A DNA stretch of 64,000 bases from CAVRJC01 sp963721435 (GCA_963721435.1 CAVRJC010000005.1:310001-374000), one strand, 5' to 3'; positions 21,272-30,789 are shown, counted from the first letter of the stretch. Numbers and translations are program-made. The notes: generated from the sequence alone by a model not told the origin.

Positions 21272-22479
21272 GATCCGGCCGGGCCGCCCTGCTCGCGTGC
21301 CCACGTCTCCACGCCGAGGCCCCAGAGTCGCACGAAGCCGGCGGAATCCTCGTGGTGGAAGGTGTCGGCCGCGTCGTAGGTCGCGAGCTCGTAGCTGTAC
21401 AGCGGGCGATCGGCCCGTCGCCCTACCACGAAGCACTGGCCCGGCTCGAGGTGCAGGCGCACGTCGCCGGTCACGAACTTCTGCGAGTGGGCCATGAACG
21501 CGTCGAGCGCCTCCTTCAACGGCGAGAACCAGAGGCCGTCGTACACGAGCTCCGCGTACCGCGGCTCGAGCCGCGCCTTCTCGCGCATGAGGTCACGCTC
21601 CTGCGTGATCGACTCGAGGTCGGCGTGCGCGAGCAGCACCGCCAGCGACCCCGGGCACTCGTAGGTCTCGCGGCTCTTGATCCCGACCCGGCGGTTCTCG
21701 ACCATGTCGAGTCGGCCGAACCCGTACGCGCCGACGGCAGACCCGAGCGCGGGCACCAGCTCGTGCAACGGCATGGAGGCACCGTCGAGCGCGACCGGCA
21801 CCCCACTCTCGAACCGCACGACGAGCTCCCTCGCCTCGCGCGGGGCATCCGCCGGATCACACGTGAGCACGTACGCGTCGGACGGCGGCGACACCCACGG
21901 GTCTTCGAGGATGCCGCACTCGATCGCGCGACCCCAGAGGTTCTCGTCGATGGAGTAGATGCTCTTCTTGTTCACGTTGATCGGGATGTCGTGCTTCAGC
22001 GCGTAGTCGACGCTGTCTTCGCGGGTGAAGCCCCAGACGCGGACCGGCGCCAGCACCTCGAGATCGGGCGCGAGCGCGCGCACCGACACCTCGAAGCGCA
22101 CCTGGTCGTTGCCCTTGCCCGTACAGCCGTGCGCGACGGCATCGGCGCCGTACTCGCGCGCCGCGAGCGCGAGGTGACGCGAGATCACCGGCCGCGACAG
22201 TGCCGACACGAGCGGGTACTTCCCTTCGTACAAGGCATTGGCGTGGATCGCAGGGACGAGGAAGTCGTCCGCGAACTCGGCGCGCGCGTCGACCACCTTG
22301 GCCTCGATCGCGCCGGCGGCGAGCGCGCGCGCCTTGATGACGTCCCACGGGTCGTCGGCGGTCTGGCCGACGTCGACCGCGAGCGCGATCACCTCGGCGC
22401 CCCACTCCTCCTGGATCCACTTCACCGCCACCGACGTGTCCAGCCCGCCGGAGTACGCGAGCACCACTCGCTTCGCCAT
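21268..22479 (-). CDS. argG: Argininosuccinate synthase
   Basis: 403 aa. It joins citrulline and aspartate using ATP. The ATP-pyrophosphatase P-loop AYSGGLDTSVAVKW is at residues 8-21. The family blocks GCTGKGNDQVRFE near 120 and SIDENLWGRAIE near 180 are intact. I chose ATG 22479 because the protein normally starts MAKRVVLAYSGG; the open frame upstream is not conserved. Coupled to argH by a 4-bp overlap and preceded by argR with an 82-bp gap. Complete. Confidence 0.96.
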   Translation of the reverse strand: MAKRVVLAYSGGLDTSVAVKWIQEEWGAEVIALAVDVGQTADDPWDVIKARALAAGAIEAKVVDARAEFADDFLVPAIHANALYEGKYPLVSALSRPVISRHLALAAREYGADAVAHGCTGKGNDQVRFEVSVRALAPDLEVLAPVRVWGFTREDSVDYALKHDIPINVNKKSIYSIDENLWGRAIECGILEDPWVSPPSDAYVLTCDPADAPREARELVVRFESGVPVALDGASMPLHELVPALGSAVGAYGFGRLDMVENRRVGIKSRETYECPGSLAVLLAHADLESITQERDLMREKARLEPRYAELVYDGLWFSPLKEALDAFMAHSQKFVTGDVRLHLEPGQCFVVGRRADRPLYSYELATYDAADTFHHEDSAGFVRLWGLGVETWAREQGGPAGS

Positions 22480-22561
22480 CACTCCTGCCTCTCTCGCTGC
22501 GGGCCGGGATACCCGGCCCGCAGCCGCTCGTTCGGCTTCGCAAACATCGGTACGACGCGAT

Positions 22562-23032
22562 TCACAATCCCGCCAGGGCAGCGAGCTCGGCGGCGACGGG
22601 GGCACCGCGGACGGATTCGGAGCACACGACGAGGATGGTGTCGTCGCCGGCGACGGTGCCCAGGATGTCGGGCAGGCCGGCGCGGTCGATCGCGCTGCCG
22701 ACCACGTGGGCGGAGCCCGGCGGCGTGCGCAACACGACGAGATTCCCGCTCTGCGCGACCTCCACCACGAACTCGCCGATCACGCGCCGGAGGTGGTCGT
22801 CGGAGACGGTGCCCTCTTTGGCGTGCTCGGGGATCGCGTAGGCCATCGCGCCACCGGGGATGCGCACCTTCACCGCGCCCAGCTCCTCGAGGTCACGGCT
22901 CACCGTGGCCTGTGTCGCGACCACGCCGTCGGATGCGAGCATCTCGACCAGCTGCGCCTGGCTCGAGATCGCCTGCTCCTCGAGCAACCGCGCGATGCGG
23001 TGCTGCCGTTGCGGCTTGCCCAGCGTCGCCAC
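22562..23032 (-). CDS. argR: Arginine repressor ArgR
   Basis: 156 aa. The winged-helix N-terminal domain has QAQLVEMLASDGVVATQATVSRD in parts near 28-50. The C-terminal arginine-binding oligomerisation domain has GLPDILGTVAGDDTILVVC near 118-136, with the conserved GT-AGDDT. With arginine bound it represses the arg operon and, in many bacteria, itself. It sits inside the cluster between argF and argG, the actinobacterial arrangement. The likely target box is upstream of argC (28412-28431). Confidence 0.95.
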   Translation of the reverse strand: MATLGKPQRQHRIARLLEEQAISSQAQLVEMLASDGVVATQATVSRDLEELGAVKVRIPGGAMAYAIPEHAKEGTVSDDHLRRVIGEFVVEVAQSGNLVVLRTPPGSAHVVGSAIDRAGLPDILGTVAGDDTILVVCSESVRGAPVAAELAALAGL

Positions 23033-23091
23033 CTAGACACCTCTCCTGGTCGGCTCCGCAACCGCGACCGGGGAAAGCGTTCCTGCCATCG

Positions 23092-24003
23092 CTACGCCTC
23101 CTCCACGAGGAACGCGAGGACGGCGCGCGCGGCGTCCATGCGGTTCCCCGCTTGCTGCCACACCGCGCTGCGCGGGCCGTCGATCACGTCGTCGGTCACT
23201 TCCTCGCCCCGGTGCGCGGGGAGGCAGTGCAGGAACCAGGCCTGCTCCCCCGCGGCATCCATGAGGTCGGTGTTCACCTGGTAGCCCGCGAACGCAGCGC
23301 GGCGAACCGCGGTCTCCTCTTCCTGCCCCATCGACGTCCACACGTCGGTGTAGACGGCGTCAGCGCCGCGCACCGCTTCGTACGGGTCGACCGCGAGCTC
23401 GATGATCCCGCCGAGATTGCGAGCGCGGTCGACGGTCACGTCGTCGAGCTCGTACCCGACCGGCGACGCGACGGTGAGCTCGACGCCCGACAGCGCGGCC
23501 GCGTACGCGAGCGACGCCGCAACGTTGTTGCCGTCACCGACGAACACGAGCTTGCGTCCCTCGAGGTCTCCGACCAGCTCCTGCAGCGTGAGGAAGTCGG
23601 CCACCGCCTGACACGGGTGCGCGCGGTCCGACAACAGGTTGACGACCGGGATCTCCACCACGCTCGCCATCTCTTCGAGCGTGGCGTGGTCGAACACCCG
23701 TGCCGCGATCGCGCTGCACAACGCGTTCATGGTGCGCGCCACGTCGGCCACCGACTCGCGCACGCCGAGGCCGACCTCCTCGGGCCGGACGTACATCGGG
23801 TAGCCACCCATCGTGAAGACGGCCATCTCCGTCGACACACGCGTGCGCGCGGAGGGCTTCTCGAACAGCAACGCCACCCCGAGCCCTTCGAGGTGGTGCG
23901 GGATCGCGAGCGAGCTGTCCTTCCACCGCGATGCGTTCTCGAGCACCTCGCCGAACTCGGCCGGCGTGAGGTCGTCGACCTCGAGGAAGTGGCGACCCTT
24001 CAT
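23092..24003 (-). CDS. argF: Ornithine carbamoyltransferase
   Basis: 303 aa, cytosolic, forms citrulline from ornithine and carbamoyl phosphate. The carbamoyl-phosphate loop is FEKPSARTRVSTEM near 50-63. SARTR replaces the usual STRTR, which is seen in a number of actinobacterial enzymes. HPCQAVADFLTL lies near 130. The ornithine-site HCLP motif is present as WFLHCLPAHRGEEV near 255. The DLTPAEFGEVL N-terminal segment is typical. The start is 11 nt after the argD stop. Carbamoyl phosphate comes from CarAB encoded at 59570-64000. Confidence 0.95.
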   Translation of the reverse strand: MKGRHFLEVDDLTPAEFGEVLENASRWKDSSLAIPHHLEGLGVALLFEKPSARTRVSTEMAVFTMGGYPMYVRPEEVGLGVRESVADVARTMNALCSAIAARVFDHATLEEMASVVEIPVVNLLSDRAHPCQAVADFLTLQELVGDLEGRKLVFVGDGNNVAASLAYAAALSGVELTVASPVGYELDDVTVDRARNLGGIIELAVDPYEAVRGADAVYTDVWTSMGQEEETAVRRAAFAGYQVNTDLMDAAGEQAWFLHCLPAHRGEEVTDDVIDGPRSAVWQQAGNRMDAARAVLAFLVEEA

Positions 24004-24013
24004 GCGTCGTCCT

Positions 24014-25228
24014 TCATGCTTTCTCCTGGCATCCGGCGTCCTGCTCGAGGACCTTGTGCACGATCGCGACCGCAGCGTCGATCTCGTCGTCGGTGACGAG
24101 CAACGACGGCTCGAAGCGCAATGCCGTCGGCGTGACTGCGTTGACCACGAGCCCCGCGTGCAGCAGGGCGAGCGCGACCCGGGGCGCCTCGTGCGGCGGC
24201 TCGAGCTCGGCTCCGAGGATGAGACCGGCGCCCCGCACCGCGGTCACGCCGGGCGTCGCCGCCAGCCCGGCGGAGAGACGCGCACCGGCGCGGTTCGCGC
24301 ACGCAGGCGCGTCGACGGTTTCCATCACCTCGAGGACGGTGAGCGCGGCGCGCGCGGCGAGTGGCTGCCCGCCGTAGGTGGTGGCGTGGTCACCGGGCTT
24401 GAACGCGGCCGCGACCTCGTCACGCGCCCAGCACGCGCCGATGGGCACGCCGTTGCCGAGCGCCTTCGCCATGCTCACGATGTCGGGAGTGACGCCGGGC
24501 GCGTGCTGGAAGCCGAACCACTTGCCCGTACGCCCGAGACCGGTCTGCACCTCGTCGATCACGAGCAGCGCCTCGCGCTCGTCACACAGCGCACGGACCG
24601 CTTCGAGGTAGCCGGGCGGCGACGGCAACACGCCCCCCTCACCCTGGATGGGCTCGAGCATCACCGCGCACACCCGCTCGTCCATCGCCGCCGCGAGCGC
24701 GTCGAGATCGCCGAAGCTCACCTGCCGGAAGCCCGACGGCAAGGGCTGGAACGTCTCCTGCTTCTGGGGCTGGCCGGTGGCAGCGAGGGTGGTGAGCGTG
24801 CGCCCGTGGAACGAGCCGAGCGCGGAGAGCACGTGGTAGCGCTCCGGCCCGCCGTTGGCCTGGCCGTAGCGCCGGGAGAGCTTGATCGCGCACTCGTTGG
24901 CCTCGGCGCCCGAGTTGGCGAAGAACACGCGACCGCCGCCACCGAGCAACGCGTCGAGACGCGCCGCGACCCGAGGCTGCACGTCGTTGTAATAGAGGTT
25001 CGACACGTGGAGCAGGGTGCGGGCCTGGTCGGCGAGCGCGTCGGCCACCGCCGGATGCGAGTGACCGAGCGCAGTGACCGCGAGGCCACCGAGGAAGTCG
25101 AGGTACTCGTTGCCTTCGCTGTCCCACAGCTTCACGCCCTCGCCGCGCACGAACGCGACCGGCAGACGGCCGTAGGTCTGCATCACGTGCTCGGCGTCGA
25201 GCTGTTGGATCTCGTCGAATGCGGTCAT
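24014..25228 (-). CDS. argD: Acetylornithine aminotransferase
   Basis: 404 aa PLP-dependent class III aminotransferase. FANSGAEANECAIKLSR near 105 binds the cofactor phosphate. LLVIDEVQTGLGRTGKWF near 220 contains the Asp that contacts the pyridine nitrogen. SMAKALGNGVPIGACWA near 245 holds the Schiff-base lysine. It converts N-acetylglutamate semialdehyde to N-acetylornithine. I chose ATG 25228 (MTAFDEIQQLDAEHVM), a typical N-terminus; an in-frame start at 25264 adds 12 poorly conserved residues. It lies about 70 bp after argB in the arg operon. Confidence 0.94.
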   Translation of the reverse strand: MTAFDEIQQLDAEHVMQTYGRLPVAFVRGEGVKLWDSEGNEYLDFLGGLAVTALGHSHPAVADALADQARTLLHVSNLYYNDVQPRVAARLDALLGGGGRVFFANSGAEANECAIKLSRRYGQANGGPERYHVLSALGSFHGRTLTTLAATGQPQKQETFQPLPSGFRQVSFGDLDALAAAMDERVCAVMLEPIQGEGGVLPSPPGYLEAVRALCDEREALLVIDEVQTGLGRTGKWFGFQHAPGVTPDIVSMAKALGNGVPIGACWARDEVAAAFKPGDHATTYGGQPLAARAALTVLEVMETVDAPACANRAGARLSAGLAATPGVTAVRGAGLILGAELEPPHEAPRVALALLHAGLVVNAVTPTALRFEPSLLVTDDEIDAAVAIVHKVLEQDAGCQEKA

Positions 25229-25295
25229 GCTCTCACGCTCTCGTCGCGACACTTCGGGCCGCACTGCGCCCCGCCTGCGCCCCGCTCCGCTGCGC

Positions 25296-26159
25296 TCATG
25301 CGGGTCCGATCATCGTGCCGATGCCCTCCCGGGTGAAGAACTCGAGCAGCAACGCGTGCGGGATGCGGCCGTCGAGGATGTGCGCGCGCGACACCCCGTT
25401 GCGGAGCGCGTCGACGCACGAGCGGATCTTCGGGATCATCCCCTCCGAGAGCTTGCCGTCGCTCGCCAGCCGCTCGAGACCTTCGACGTCGATCCGCGAG
25501 ATCAGGGACGTCTCGTCGCCGAAGTCCTCGTAGAGACCGGCGACGTCGGTGAGGTACACGAGCTTCTCCGCGGTCACCGCTTCCGCGATCGCGCCGGCGA
25601 CGGTGTCGGCGTTCACGTTGTAGGTCTGGCCGTCGGCGTCGACGCCGACTGTCGCCACGACCGGGATGAGCTCCTCGCGGATCAGCCGCTCGAGGATCGA
25701 CGCGTCGATGTTGGTGACGTCCCCGACGAAGCCGAGCCGCTCGTCGCGCATCTTCACGGTGATGAGCCCGGCGTCCTCGCCCGACAAGCCGACCGCGAGC
25801 GAGCCGTGCTGGTTCAGCGCGCCGACGACCTCCCGGTTGACCTTCCCCACGAGCGCCATGCGCACGATGTCGACGGTCTCGGCGTCGGTGACCCGCAGCC
25901 CGTCGACGAACTCCGGCACCTTGCCCAGCCGCTGCATGAGGTCGCTGATCTGCGGGCCGCCGCCGTGCACCACGACCGGGTTCATGCCCACGAGGCGCAT
26001 GAGCACGACGTCTTGCGCGAACAGGTCGGCGAGCGCGGGGTCTTCCATCGCGTGGCCGCCGTACTTGATCACGACCGTCTTCCCGGAGAACTCCCGGATG
26101 TACGGCAACGCTTCGGCGAGCACGCCCGCTTTGGTGAGGATGTCGGCGGAGACGCTCAC
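25296..26159 (-). CDS. argB: Acetylglutamate kinase
   Basis: 287 aa amino acid kinase. The N-terminal VVIKYGGHAMEDPALAD near 30 carries the phosphate-binding Lys-Gly-Gly type loop, with HGGGPQISDLMQRLG near 65. NVNADTVAGAIAEA near 180 and LEFFTREGIGTMIGP at the end are typical. It phosphorylates N-acetylglutamate. The GTG start at 26159 overlaps the argJ TGA by 4 bp in the corrected argJ frame. As the sequence stands this frame runs on from argJ and looks like a fusion, which I reject. A C-terminal helix typical of arginine-sensitive forms is not evident. Confidence 0.94.
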   Translation of the reverse strand: MSVSADILTKAGVLAEALPYIREFSGKTVVIKYGGHAMEDPALADLFAQDVVLMRLVGMNPVVVHGGGPQISDLMQRLGKVPEFVDGLRVTDAETVDIVRMALVGKVNREVVGALNQHGSLAVGLSGEDAGLITVKMRDERLGFVGDVTNIDASILERLIREELIPVVATVGVDADGQTYNVNADTVAGAIAEAVTAEKLVYLTDVAGLYEDFGDETSLISRIDVEGLERLASDGKLSEGMIPKIRSCVDALRNGVSRAHILDGRIPHALLLEFFTREGIGTMIGPA

Positions 26160-27356
26160 GATGTGCCCATGTTCTCGTCGACGTACGCGTGGGTGAGGTC
26201 GGTGAAGAGCACCGATGCCGTGCCGGTGCCCGCGTGCAGGTCGCACTCGATCTCGATGTCGCGCTGTTCGCATGAGCGGCCCGAGCGCGGCCGCGTCGTG
26301 CGGCGCCGCGTACCCGTTCCGGCACACGAGCACGCCCTGGTACGAGATGTCGGTCCGGTCGGGATCGAACCGCGCGCCGCTCGCGCCGAGCTCGGAGAGC
26401 ACGCGCCCCCAGTAGGGATCGCACCCGTAGAGCGAGCACTGCACCAGCTGGCTCGCGGCGACGGCCCGCGCCGCAGTGCGCGCCTCGGCGTACGAACGCG
26501 CGCCGCGCACGGTGACGCGCGCCAGCTTGGTGGCACCTTCGGCGTCGGCCGCCATCTGGTGCGCGAGGTCGGCGCAGGCAGCCGTGAGCGCGTCGCTGAA
26601 CTCCTGATAGCCGCGCGAGCTCCGCGCGACCGGCTCGTTGCCGATCGCGCCGTTGGCCAGCACGAGCACCGTGTCGTTGGTACTGCGCGACCCGTCGACG
26701 AGCAACGCGTTGAACGAGTCGGTGACCGCAAGCTCGAGCATCCCGCGCAGCGCGCCGCCGTCGACCGCGGCGTCGGTGGTGATCACCGCGAGCATCGTCG
26801 CCATCGCCGGCGACAGCATCGCCGCGCCCTTCGCCATCCCGCCGATGGTCGCGGTGACCCCGGGCGCGAGCTCGGCCCGCTGCACGGTCTCCTTGCGCAC
26901 CGTGTCGGTGGTGAGGATGGCGTCTGCGGCATTGGTGCCGCCGTCGGCACCGGCCGACAGCATCCCGGTGAGCTTCGGGATCCCCGATTCGACCGGGTCC
27001 ATCGGCATCGGGATCCCGATGAGCCCCGTGGAGCAGACGAGCACGTCACGCGGGAAGCAGCCGAGGCCGGCTGCAGTGAGCTCGGCCATGCGCAACGCAT
27101 CACGCAGGCCCGCCTCGCCGGTGGCGGCGTTGGCGTTGCCCGAGTTGAGCACCACCGCGACCGCGCGCGCGTCGGTGAGGTGACGACGGCACACCTGGAC
27201 CGGCGCCGCCGCGACGAGGTTCGACGTGAACACGCCCGCAGCAGTCACCGGGCGATGATCGACGGTGGCGACGATCGCGAGATCGGGCGCGCCCGACGGC
27301 TTGATCCCCGACGCCAGGCCACCCGCTTCGAAGCCCTTCGCGGCAGTGACACTCAC
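26156..27356 (-). CDS. argJ: Glutamate N-acetyltransferase / ornithine acetyltransferase (frameshifted)
   Basis: Bifunctional ArgJ makes N-acetylglutamate and recycles acetyl groups from N-acetylornithine. GTG 27356 starts M-SVTAAKGFEAGGLASGIK. The self-cleavage region is GGMAKGAAMLSPAMATMLAV near 180, with the Thr nucleophile in MATML. Near 26265 the frame breaks. The correct C-terminus EIECDLHAGTGTASVLFTDL, ending YVDENMGTS, is one frame away and stops at 26156. The length 1201 = 3x400+1 fits one extra base in CTCATGCGAACAG. Repaired length of 400 aa is normal. Confidence 0.92.
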
Positions 27357-27366
27357 GGTTGCGCCC

Positions 27367-28404
27367 TCATGGCATGAGCCCGATCGCGCTGAGGCCCGCG
27401 GTCTCCGGGAGCCCGAGCACGAGGTTGGCGCACTGCACGGCTTGGCCCGACGCGCCCTTCACGAGGTTGTCGAGCGCGCCCAGCGCGAGCACCGTGTTGG
27501 TCCGCGCGTCGTAGCGCACGCTCAGGTGCGCGGCGTTCGAGCCCATCGTCGCCTTGGTGACCGGGGGCTCGTCGGTCACGACCACGAACGGCTCGCCCGC
27601 ATAGAACTCTCGGTACTGCGCCAGCAGCTGATCGGTGCTGAGGGCGTCGACGGCGGGACGCGCGTAACAGGTGGCGAGGATGCCGCGCGTCATCGGCACG
27701 AGGTGCGGCGTGAAGAGCACCTGGACGGGCTCGCCGGCCACGTGGGTGAGCGCGAGCTCCATCTCGCCCGTGTGCCGGTGCGTGAGCAAGCCGTACGGCA
27801 CGGCGTTCTCGTCGACCTCCGCGAACAGGCTGGTGGTCTTCAGGCCGCGTCCCGCGCCGGACACGCCGGACGCGGCGTCGACCACGATGCCCGCGTGCTC
27901 CACGAGACCCGCGGCCAGGAGCGGCGCCAGCGCCAACGAGGCGGTGGTCGGGTAGCAGCCGGGGGCGGCCACGTGCCGCGCCGCGACGATGTCGTCGCGG
28001 TAGAGCTCGGGCAGGCCGTAGGCGAAGCGGTCGAGCAGCTGCGGCGCCGCGTGCTCTCCGCCGTACCACTGGTGGTAGGAGTCGATCGGCAGCCGGAAGT
28101 CGGCGCCGAGGTCGACGAGGTGCCCGACGGTGTCGACGAGGTCGGGCACCACCCGCTGCGACTCGCCGTGCGGCAGGCCGAGGAACACGACGTCGAACCC
28201 TGCCAGGTCGGTCGTGGCGACGGGCTCGTAGGTGAGATCCGGGTACGCAGCCGCGAGCGACGGGTAGAGCTCGCGCACCTTGGCCCCGGCGTTCGAGTCG
28301 GCGGTGACCAACCCGACCTCGATCTCCGGATGCCCGGCGAGCAGCCGGAGCAACTCGGCTCCGGTGTACCCCGATCCTCCGACGACGGCAGCTCGATACG
28401 CCAT
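27367..28404 (-). CDS. argC: N-acetyl-gamma-glutamyl-phosphate reductase
   Basis: 345 aa NADPH-dependent reductase. The N-terminal nucleotide fold is RAAVVGGSGYTGAELLRLL at residues 4-22. The catalytic cysteine is in AAPGCYPTTASLAL near 150. The late block HTGEMELAL lies near 215. It reduces N-acetylglutamyl phosphate to the semialdehyde. ATG 28404 was chosen over 28416 because MAYRAAVVGGSG is the usual N-terminus. First gene of the arg cluster, with a palindromic ARG-box-like element only about 8 bp upstream. The argJ start follows the stop by 10 nt. Confidence 0.95.
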   Translation of the reverse strand: MAYRAAVVGGSGYTGAELLRLLAGHPEIEVGLVTADSNAGAKVRELYPSLAAAYPDLTYEPVATTDLAGFDVVFLGLPHGESQRVVPDLVDTVGHLVDLGADFRLPIDSYHQWYGGEHAAPQLLDRFAYGLPELYRDDIVAARHVAAPGCYPTTASLALAPLLAAGLVEHAGIVVDAASGVSGAGRGLKTTSLFAEVDENAVPYGLLTHRHTGEMELALTHVAGEPVQVLFTPHLVPMTRGILATCYARPAVDALSTDQLLAQYREFYAGEPFVVVTDEPPVTKATMGSNAAHLSVRYDARTNTVLALGALDNLVKGASGQAVQCANLVLGLPETAGLSAIGLMP

Positions 28405-28411
28405 GCCGCAT

Positions 28412-28431
28412 AGCATACATCTATCTGCATA
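28412..28431 (-). promoter_or_regulatory. Probable ArgR operator (ARG box) upstream of argC
   Basis: The 20-bp plus-strand sequence agcatacatctatctgcata has CATACAT and TGCATA half-sites and resembles the actinobacterial ARG box. A second, shorter palindrome TGCATAGCTATGCC follows at 28427-28440. The position just before argC, with argR in the same cluster, makes this the natural operator. ArgR binding is inferred. Confidence 0.6.
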
Positions 28432-28461
28432 GCTATGCCACCGAGTTCCGGCGGGACCGCG

Positions 28462-29070
28462 CTACCTCCGGCGACGGGCGGGTGCGGAGAGGCCGGTCAT
28501 GAGCTGGTCGAACACCTCGTCGAGCAGGGCCGGGAGCGATCCCCGCGGCCCATGTTCCTGCCAGAGCGTCAGCGCCACCCGGGCGGCCGCCATCGTCGCG
28601 CCGGCGACGACACCGGGGTACGGGTCGCGATCGGCGTCGAGCCCAGTACGCCGGGCGATCTCCAGGACCAGTTCCCGCTCGAGATCCGCGAGCCGAGCCG
28701 CGTACCGGACCGCGAGCGACGGGTAGCCGCGCACGAGTCGGTTCCGCGCGATCCACTCGTCGGGATCGGTCTGTAGATGGTCGATGCTCGCGTGCATCGC
28801 GGCGCGCAACGCGTCGAGCGGCGGCTCGTCGGATGGGCGCTCGGCGAGATGCTCGACGAGCCGCGACGTGCTCGCCGACGTGTTGCCGAGGATGGCATCT
28901 TCCTTCGACGCGAAGTAGTTGAAGAACGTGCGCGGCGACACGCCTGCGGCCTTCGCGATCTCGTCGACCGTCACACCGTCGGGGCCGAGGTGCACCGCGA
29001 GCCGCAGTGCCGCCGATGCGAGCGCGACGCGCGTCTCCGCCTTCTTGCGCTCACGCAGGCTGACGGTCAC
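28462..29070 (-). CDS. TetR family transcriptional regulator
   Basis: 202 aa. The N-terminal helix-turn-helix spans residues 10-55: RKKAETRVALASAALRLA, then GVTVDEIAKAAGVSPRTFFNYF with the typical TetR recognition helix. The C-terminal ligand domain is unconserved. The start overlaps the stop of the MFS exporter by 4 bp (29067-29070), so the pair is one transcription unit. It probably represses the exporter through the palindrome at 30775-30789. The ligand is unknown. The HTH is of the type seen with QacA/EmrB-like exporters in actinobacteria. Confidence 0.9.
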   Translation of the reverse strand: MTVSLRERKKAETRVALASAALRLAVHLGPDGVTVDEIAKAAGVSPRTFFNYFASKEDAILGNTSASTSRLVEHLAERPSDEPPLDALRAAMHASIDHLQTDPDEWIARNRLVRGYPSLAVRYAARLADLERELVLEIARRTGLDADRDPYPGVVAGATMAAARVALTLWQEHGPRGSLPALLDEVFDQLMTGLSAPARRRR

Positions 29071-30728
29071 GTCGCGCCGCCAGTGGGCAACGAGTCCTGC
29101 TGCGCTTCGATGTCGTCGTACGGGAACGCGGGGTCACCGAAGGCACCGAGGCTCTCCTCGGCGAACTCCACGTCGAAGGCGACCGCGCGCCGAGCCTGAC
29201 CCGACGCGGTGCGCAGCGGCGTCTCCTTCAGGAACCACGTGAGCACGAACGCGAAGAGCAGGAGCGGCACCGCGAACAGGAACACGCGCGTGATCGCGTC
29301 GGAGAACGCCTCGGCAGTCACGACGCGTTGCGCGTGCGGCAGCTTGCGGATCATCTCCGGCGTCACGTCGAGGTTGGCGGCCTTGCCCAACAGCTCGGTG
29401 AGGCGGCTGCTGAACAGTGCGCCGAACAATGCGACTCCGACCGACCCACCGACCGCGCGCGCGAACGACACCGTCGACGTCGCGACGCCGAGATCCTCGA
29501 CCGGTGCCTCGTTCTGGGTTGCGAGCACGAGCACCTGCATGACCATGCCGATGCCGAGCCCGACGACGGCCATGTAGAAGCCGGACTGGAAGCGCGAGCT
29601 GTGTGGGTCGAGCGTCGACAGGAGGTACATCCCCACGGTGGCGATGCCACACCCCGCGATCGGGAACCGGCGCCAGGTGCCGGTGCGACTGATGACCTGG
29701 CCGGCGAGGATCGACGACCCGAACACACCGAAGAACAGCGGGACCAGAAGCAGCCCGGAATTGCTCGCGGAGGCGCCGTTGGCGACCTGCAGGAACGTGG
29801 GGAGATACGTGATGGTGGTGAACATCACGATGCCGGTGACGAAGAGGATCGCGCCCGCGAGGCAGAACGTGCGGTTGCGGAACAGGCGCATCGGGATCGC
29901 GGGCTCGTCCACCCGCTGTTCGACGAGCACGAACGCGACGCCGAGGCCGATGGTGAGGGCCGCGAGGCCGAGGATTTCCTTCGAGCCGTACGCGTACTGG
30001 TCACCGGCCCAGGTGGTGAGAAGCACGAGGCACGAGATCGCGGCCGCGAGCAGCGCGCTCCCGACCCAGTCGATGCGCACCAGGCGGCGCCGCACACTCG
30101 GAGGCAGCGTGACGCTGGTGACGACGAGCGCGGCCACGCCCACGGGCACGTTCACGAAGAAGATCCAGCGCCATGACAGGTGATCGGTGATGAACCCGCC
30201 CACGAGCGGCCCGATCACGCTCGCGGAGCCGAACACCGCGCCGAAGTAACCCTGGTAGCGGCCCCGTTCACGCGGGCTGACGACGTCGGCGATGATCGCC
30301 TGCGCGGTGACCATCAGCCCGCCCGCGCCGATGCCCTGCAACGCACGGAACGCGATGAGCTGCACCATCGACAGCGACAGGCCCGACAGCACGCTGCCGA
30401 TGACGAACACGACGATCGCGATCTGGAACAGCAGCTTGCGACCGTAGAGATCGCCCATCTTGCCGAAGAGCGGCGTCGCGATCGTCTGGGTCAGCAGGTA
30501 CGCGGTGACGACCCACGCCAGCTGGTCGAGCCCGCCGAGGTCGCCCGCGATCGTCGGCAGCGCGGTCGCGACGATCGTCGCGTCGAGCGCGGCCAGCAGC
30601 ATGCCCAGCATGAGACCGCTGAAGATGATGAGCACCTGGCGCTTCGGCAGGTTCGGGCCGGCGTCGGCATCGACGGCAGCGTCGGGCCGCGGTGACGTGG
30701 ACGATGCGATCGGACCCCTCCCTCGCAT
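29067..30728 (-). CDS. DHA2-type MFS multidrug exporter (EmrB/QacA family)
   Basis: 553 aa with about 14 hydrophobic segments. Family marks include MLLAALDATIVATALPTIAG in TM1 near 40, QLAWVVTAYLLTQTIATPLF near 68, GKMGDLYGRKLLF (motif A) near 90, and RALQGIGAGGLMV (motif B) near 130. The antiporter motif C region SASVIGPLVGGFITDHLSWR is near 170. It is an inner-membrane proton-driven drug exporter; the substrate is not predictable. A hydrophilic C-terminal tail of about 45 residues is acidic. Coupled to the TetR gene, with a TetR-type palindrome 46 bp before the start. Confidence 0.92.
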   Translation of the reverse strand: MRGRGPIASSTSPRPDAAVDADAGPNLPKRQVLIIFSGLMLGMLLAALDATIVATALPTIAGDLGGLDQLAWVVTAYLLTQTIATPLFGKMGDLYGRKLLFQIAIVVFVIGSVLSGLSLSMVQLIAFRALQGIGAGGLMVTAQAIIADVVSPRERGRYQGYFGAVFGSASVIGPLVGGFITDHLSWRWIFFVNVPVGVAALVVTSVTLPPSVRRRLVRIDWVGSALLAAAISCLVLLTTWAGDQYAYGSKEILGLAALTIGLGVAFVLVEQRVDEPAIPMRLFRNRTFCLAGAILFVTGIVMFTTITYLPTFLQVANGASASNSGLLLVPLFFGVFGSSILAGQVISRTGTWRRFPIAGCGIATVGMYLLSTLDPHSSRFQSGFYMAVVGLGIGMVMQVLVLATQNEAPVEDLGVATSTVSFARAVGGSVGVALFGALFSSRLTELLGKAANLDVTPEMIRKLPHAQRVVTAEAFSDAITRVFLFAVPLLLFAFVLTWFLKETPLRTASGQARRAVAFDVEFAEESLGAFGDPAFPYDDIEAQQDSLPTGGAT

Positions 30729-30774
30729 GCTCGGCCCGGATGCTCGGCCGCCCTCCGCAGCGAGCCCGACCTTT

Positions 30775-30789
30775 TTGCAGACTCTGCAA
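30775..30789. promoter_or_regulatory. Perfect 15-bp palindrome, likely TetR operator
   Basis: ttgcagactctgcaa has 7-bp arms TTGCAGA/TCTGCAA around one central base. It lies 46-60 bp upstream of the MFS exporter start, where the promoter should be, and the exporter is co-transcribed with a TetR gene. Size and symmetry fit a TetR dimer site. Binding is inferred. Confidence 0.6.

Noticed and set aside
21352..24096. Very long plus-strand open frame (over 900 codons) opposite argG, argR and argF
   Set aside because: It has no recognisable domain and mirrors the coding strand of well-conserved genes; high GC keeps the antisense frame open. Similar long antisense frames at 5970-8030, 19463-20809, 25227-27377, 32896-34815 and 42136-43680 were rejected for the same reason.
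25296..27356. Continuous ORF joining argJ and argB
   Set aside because: The argJ C-terminus is intact one frame over and stops at 26156, overlapping the argB GTG. The join arises from one extra base.
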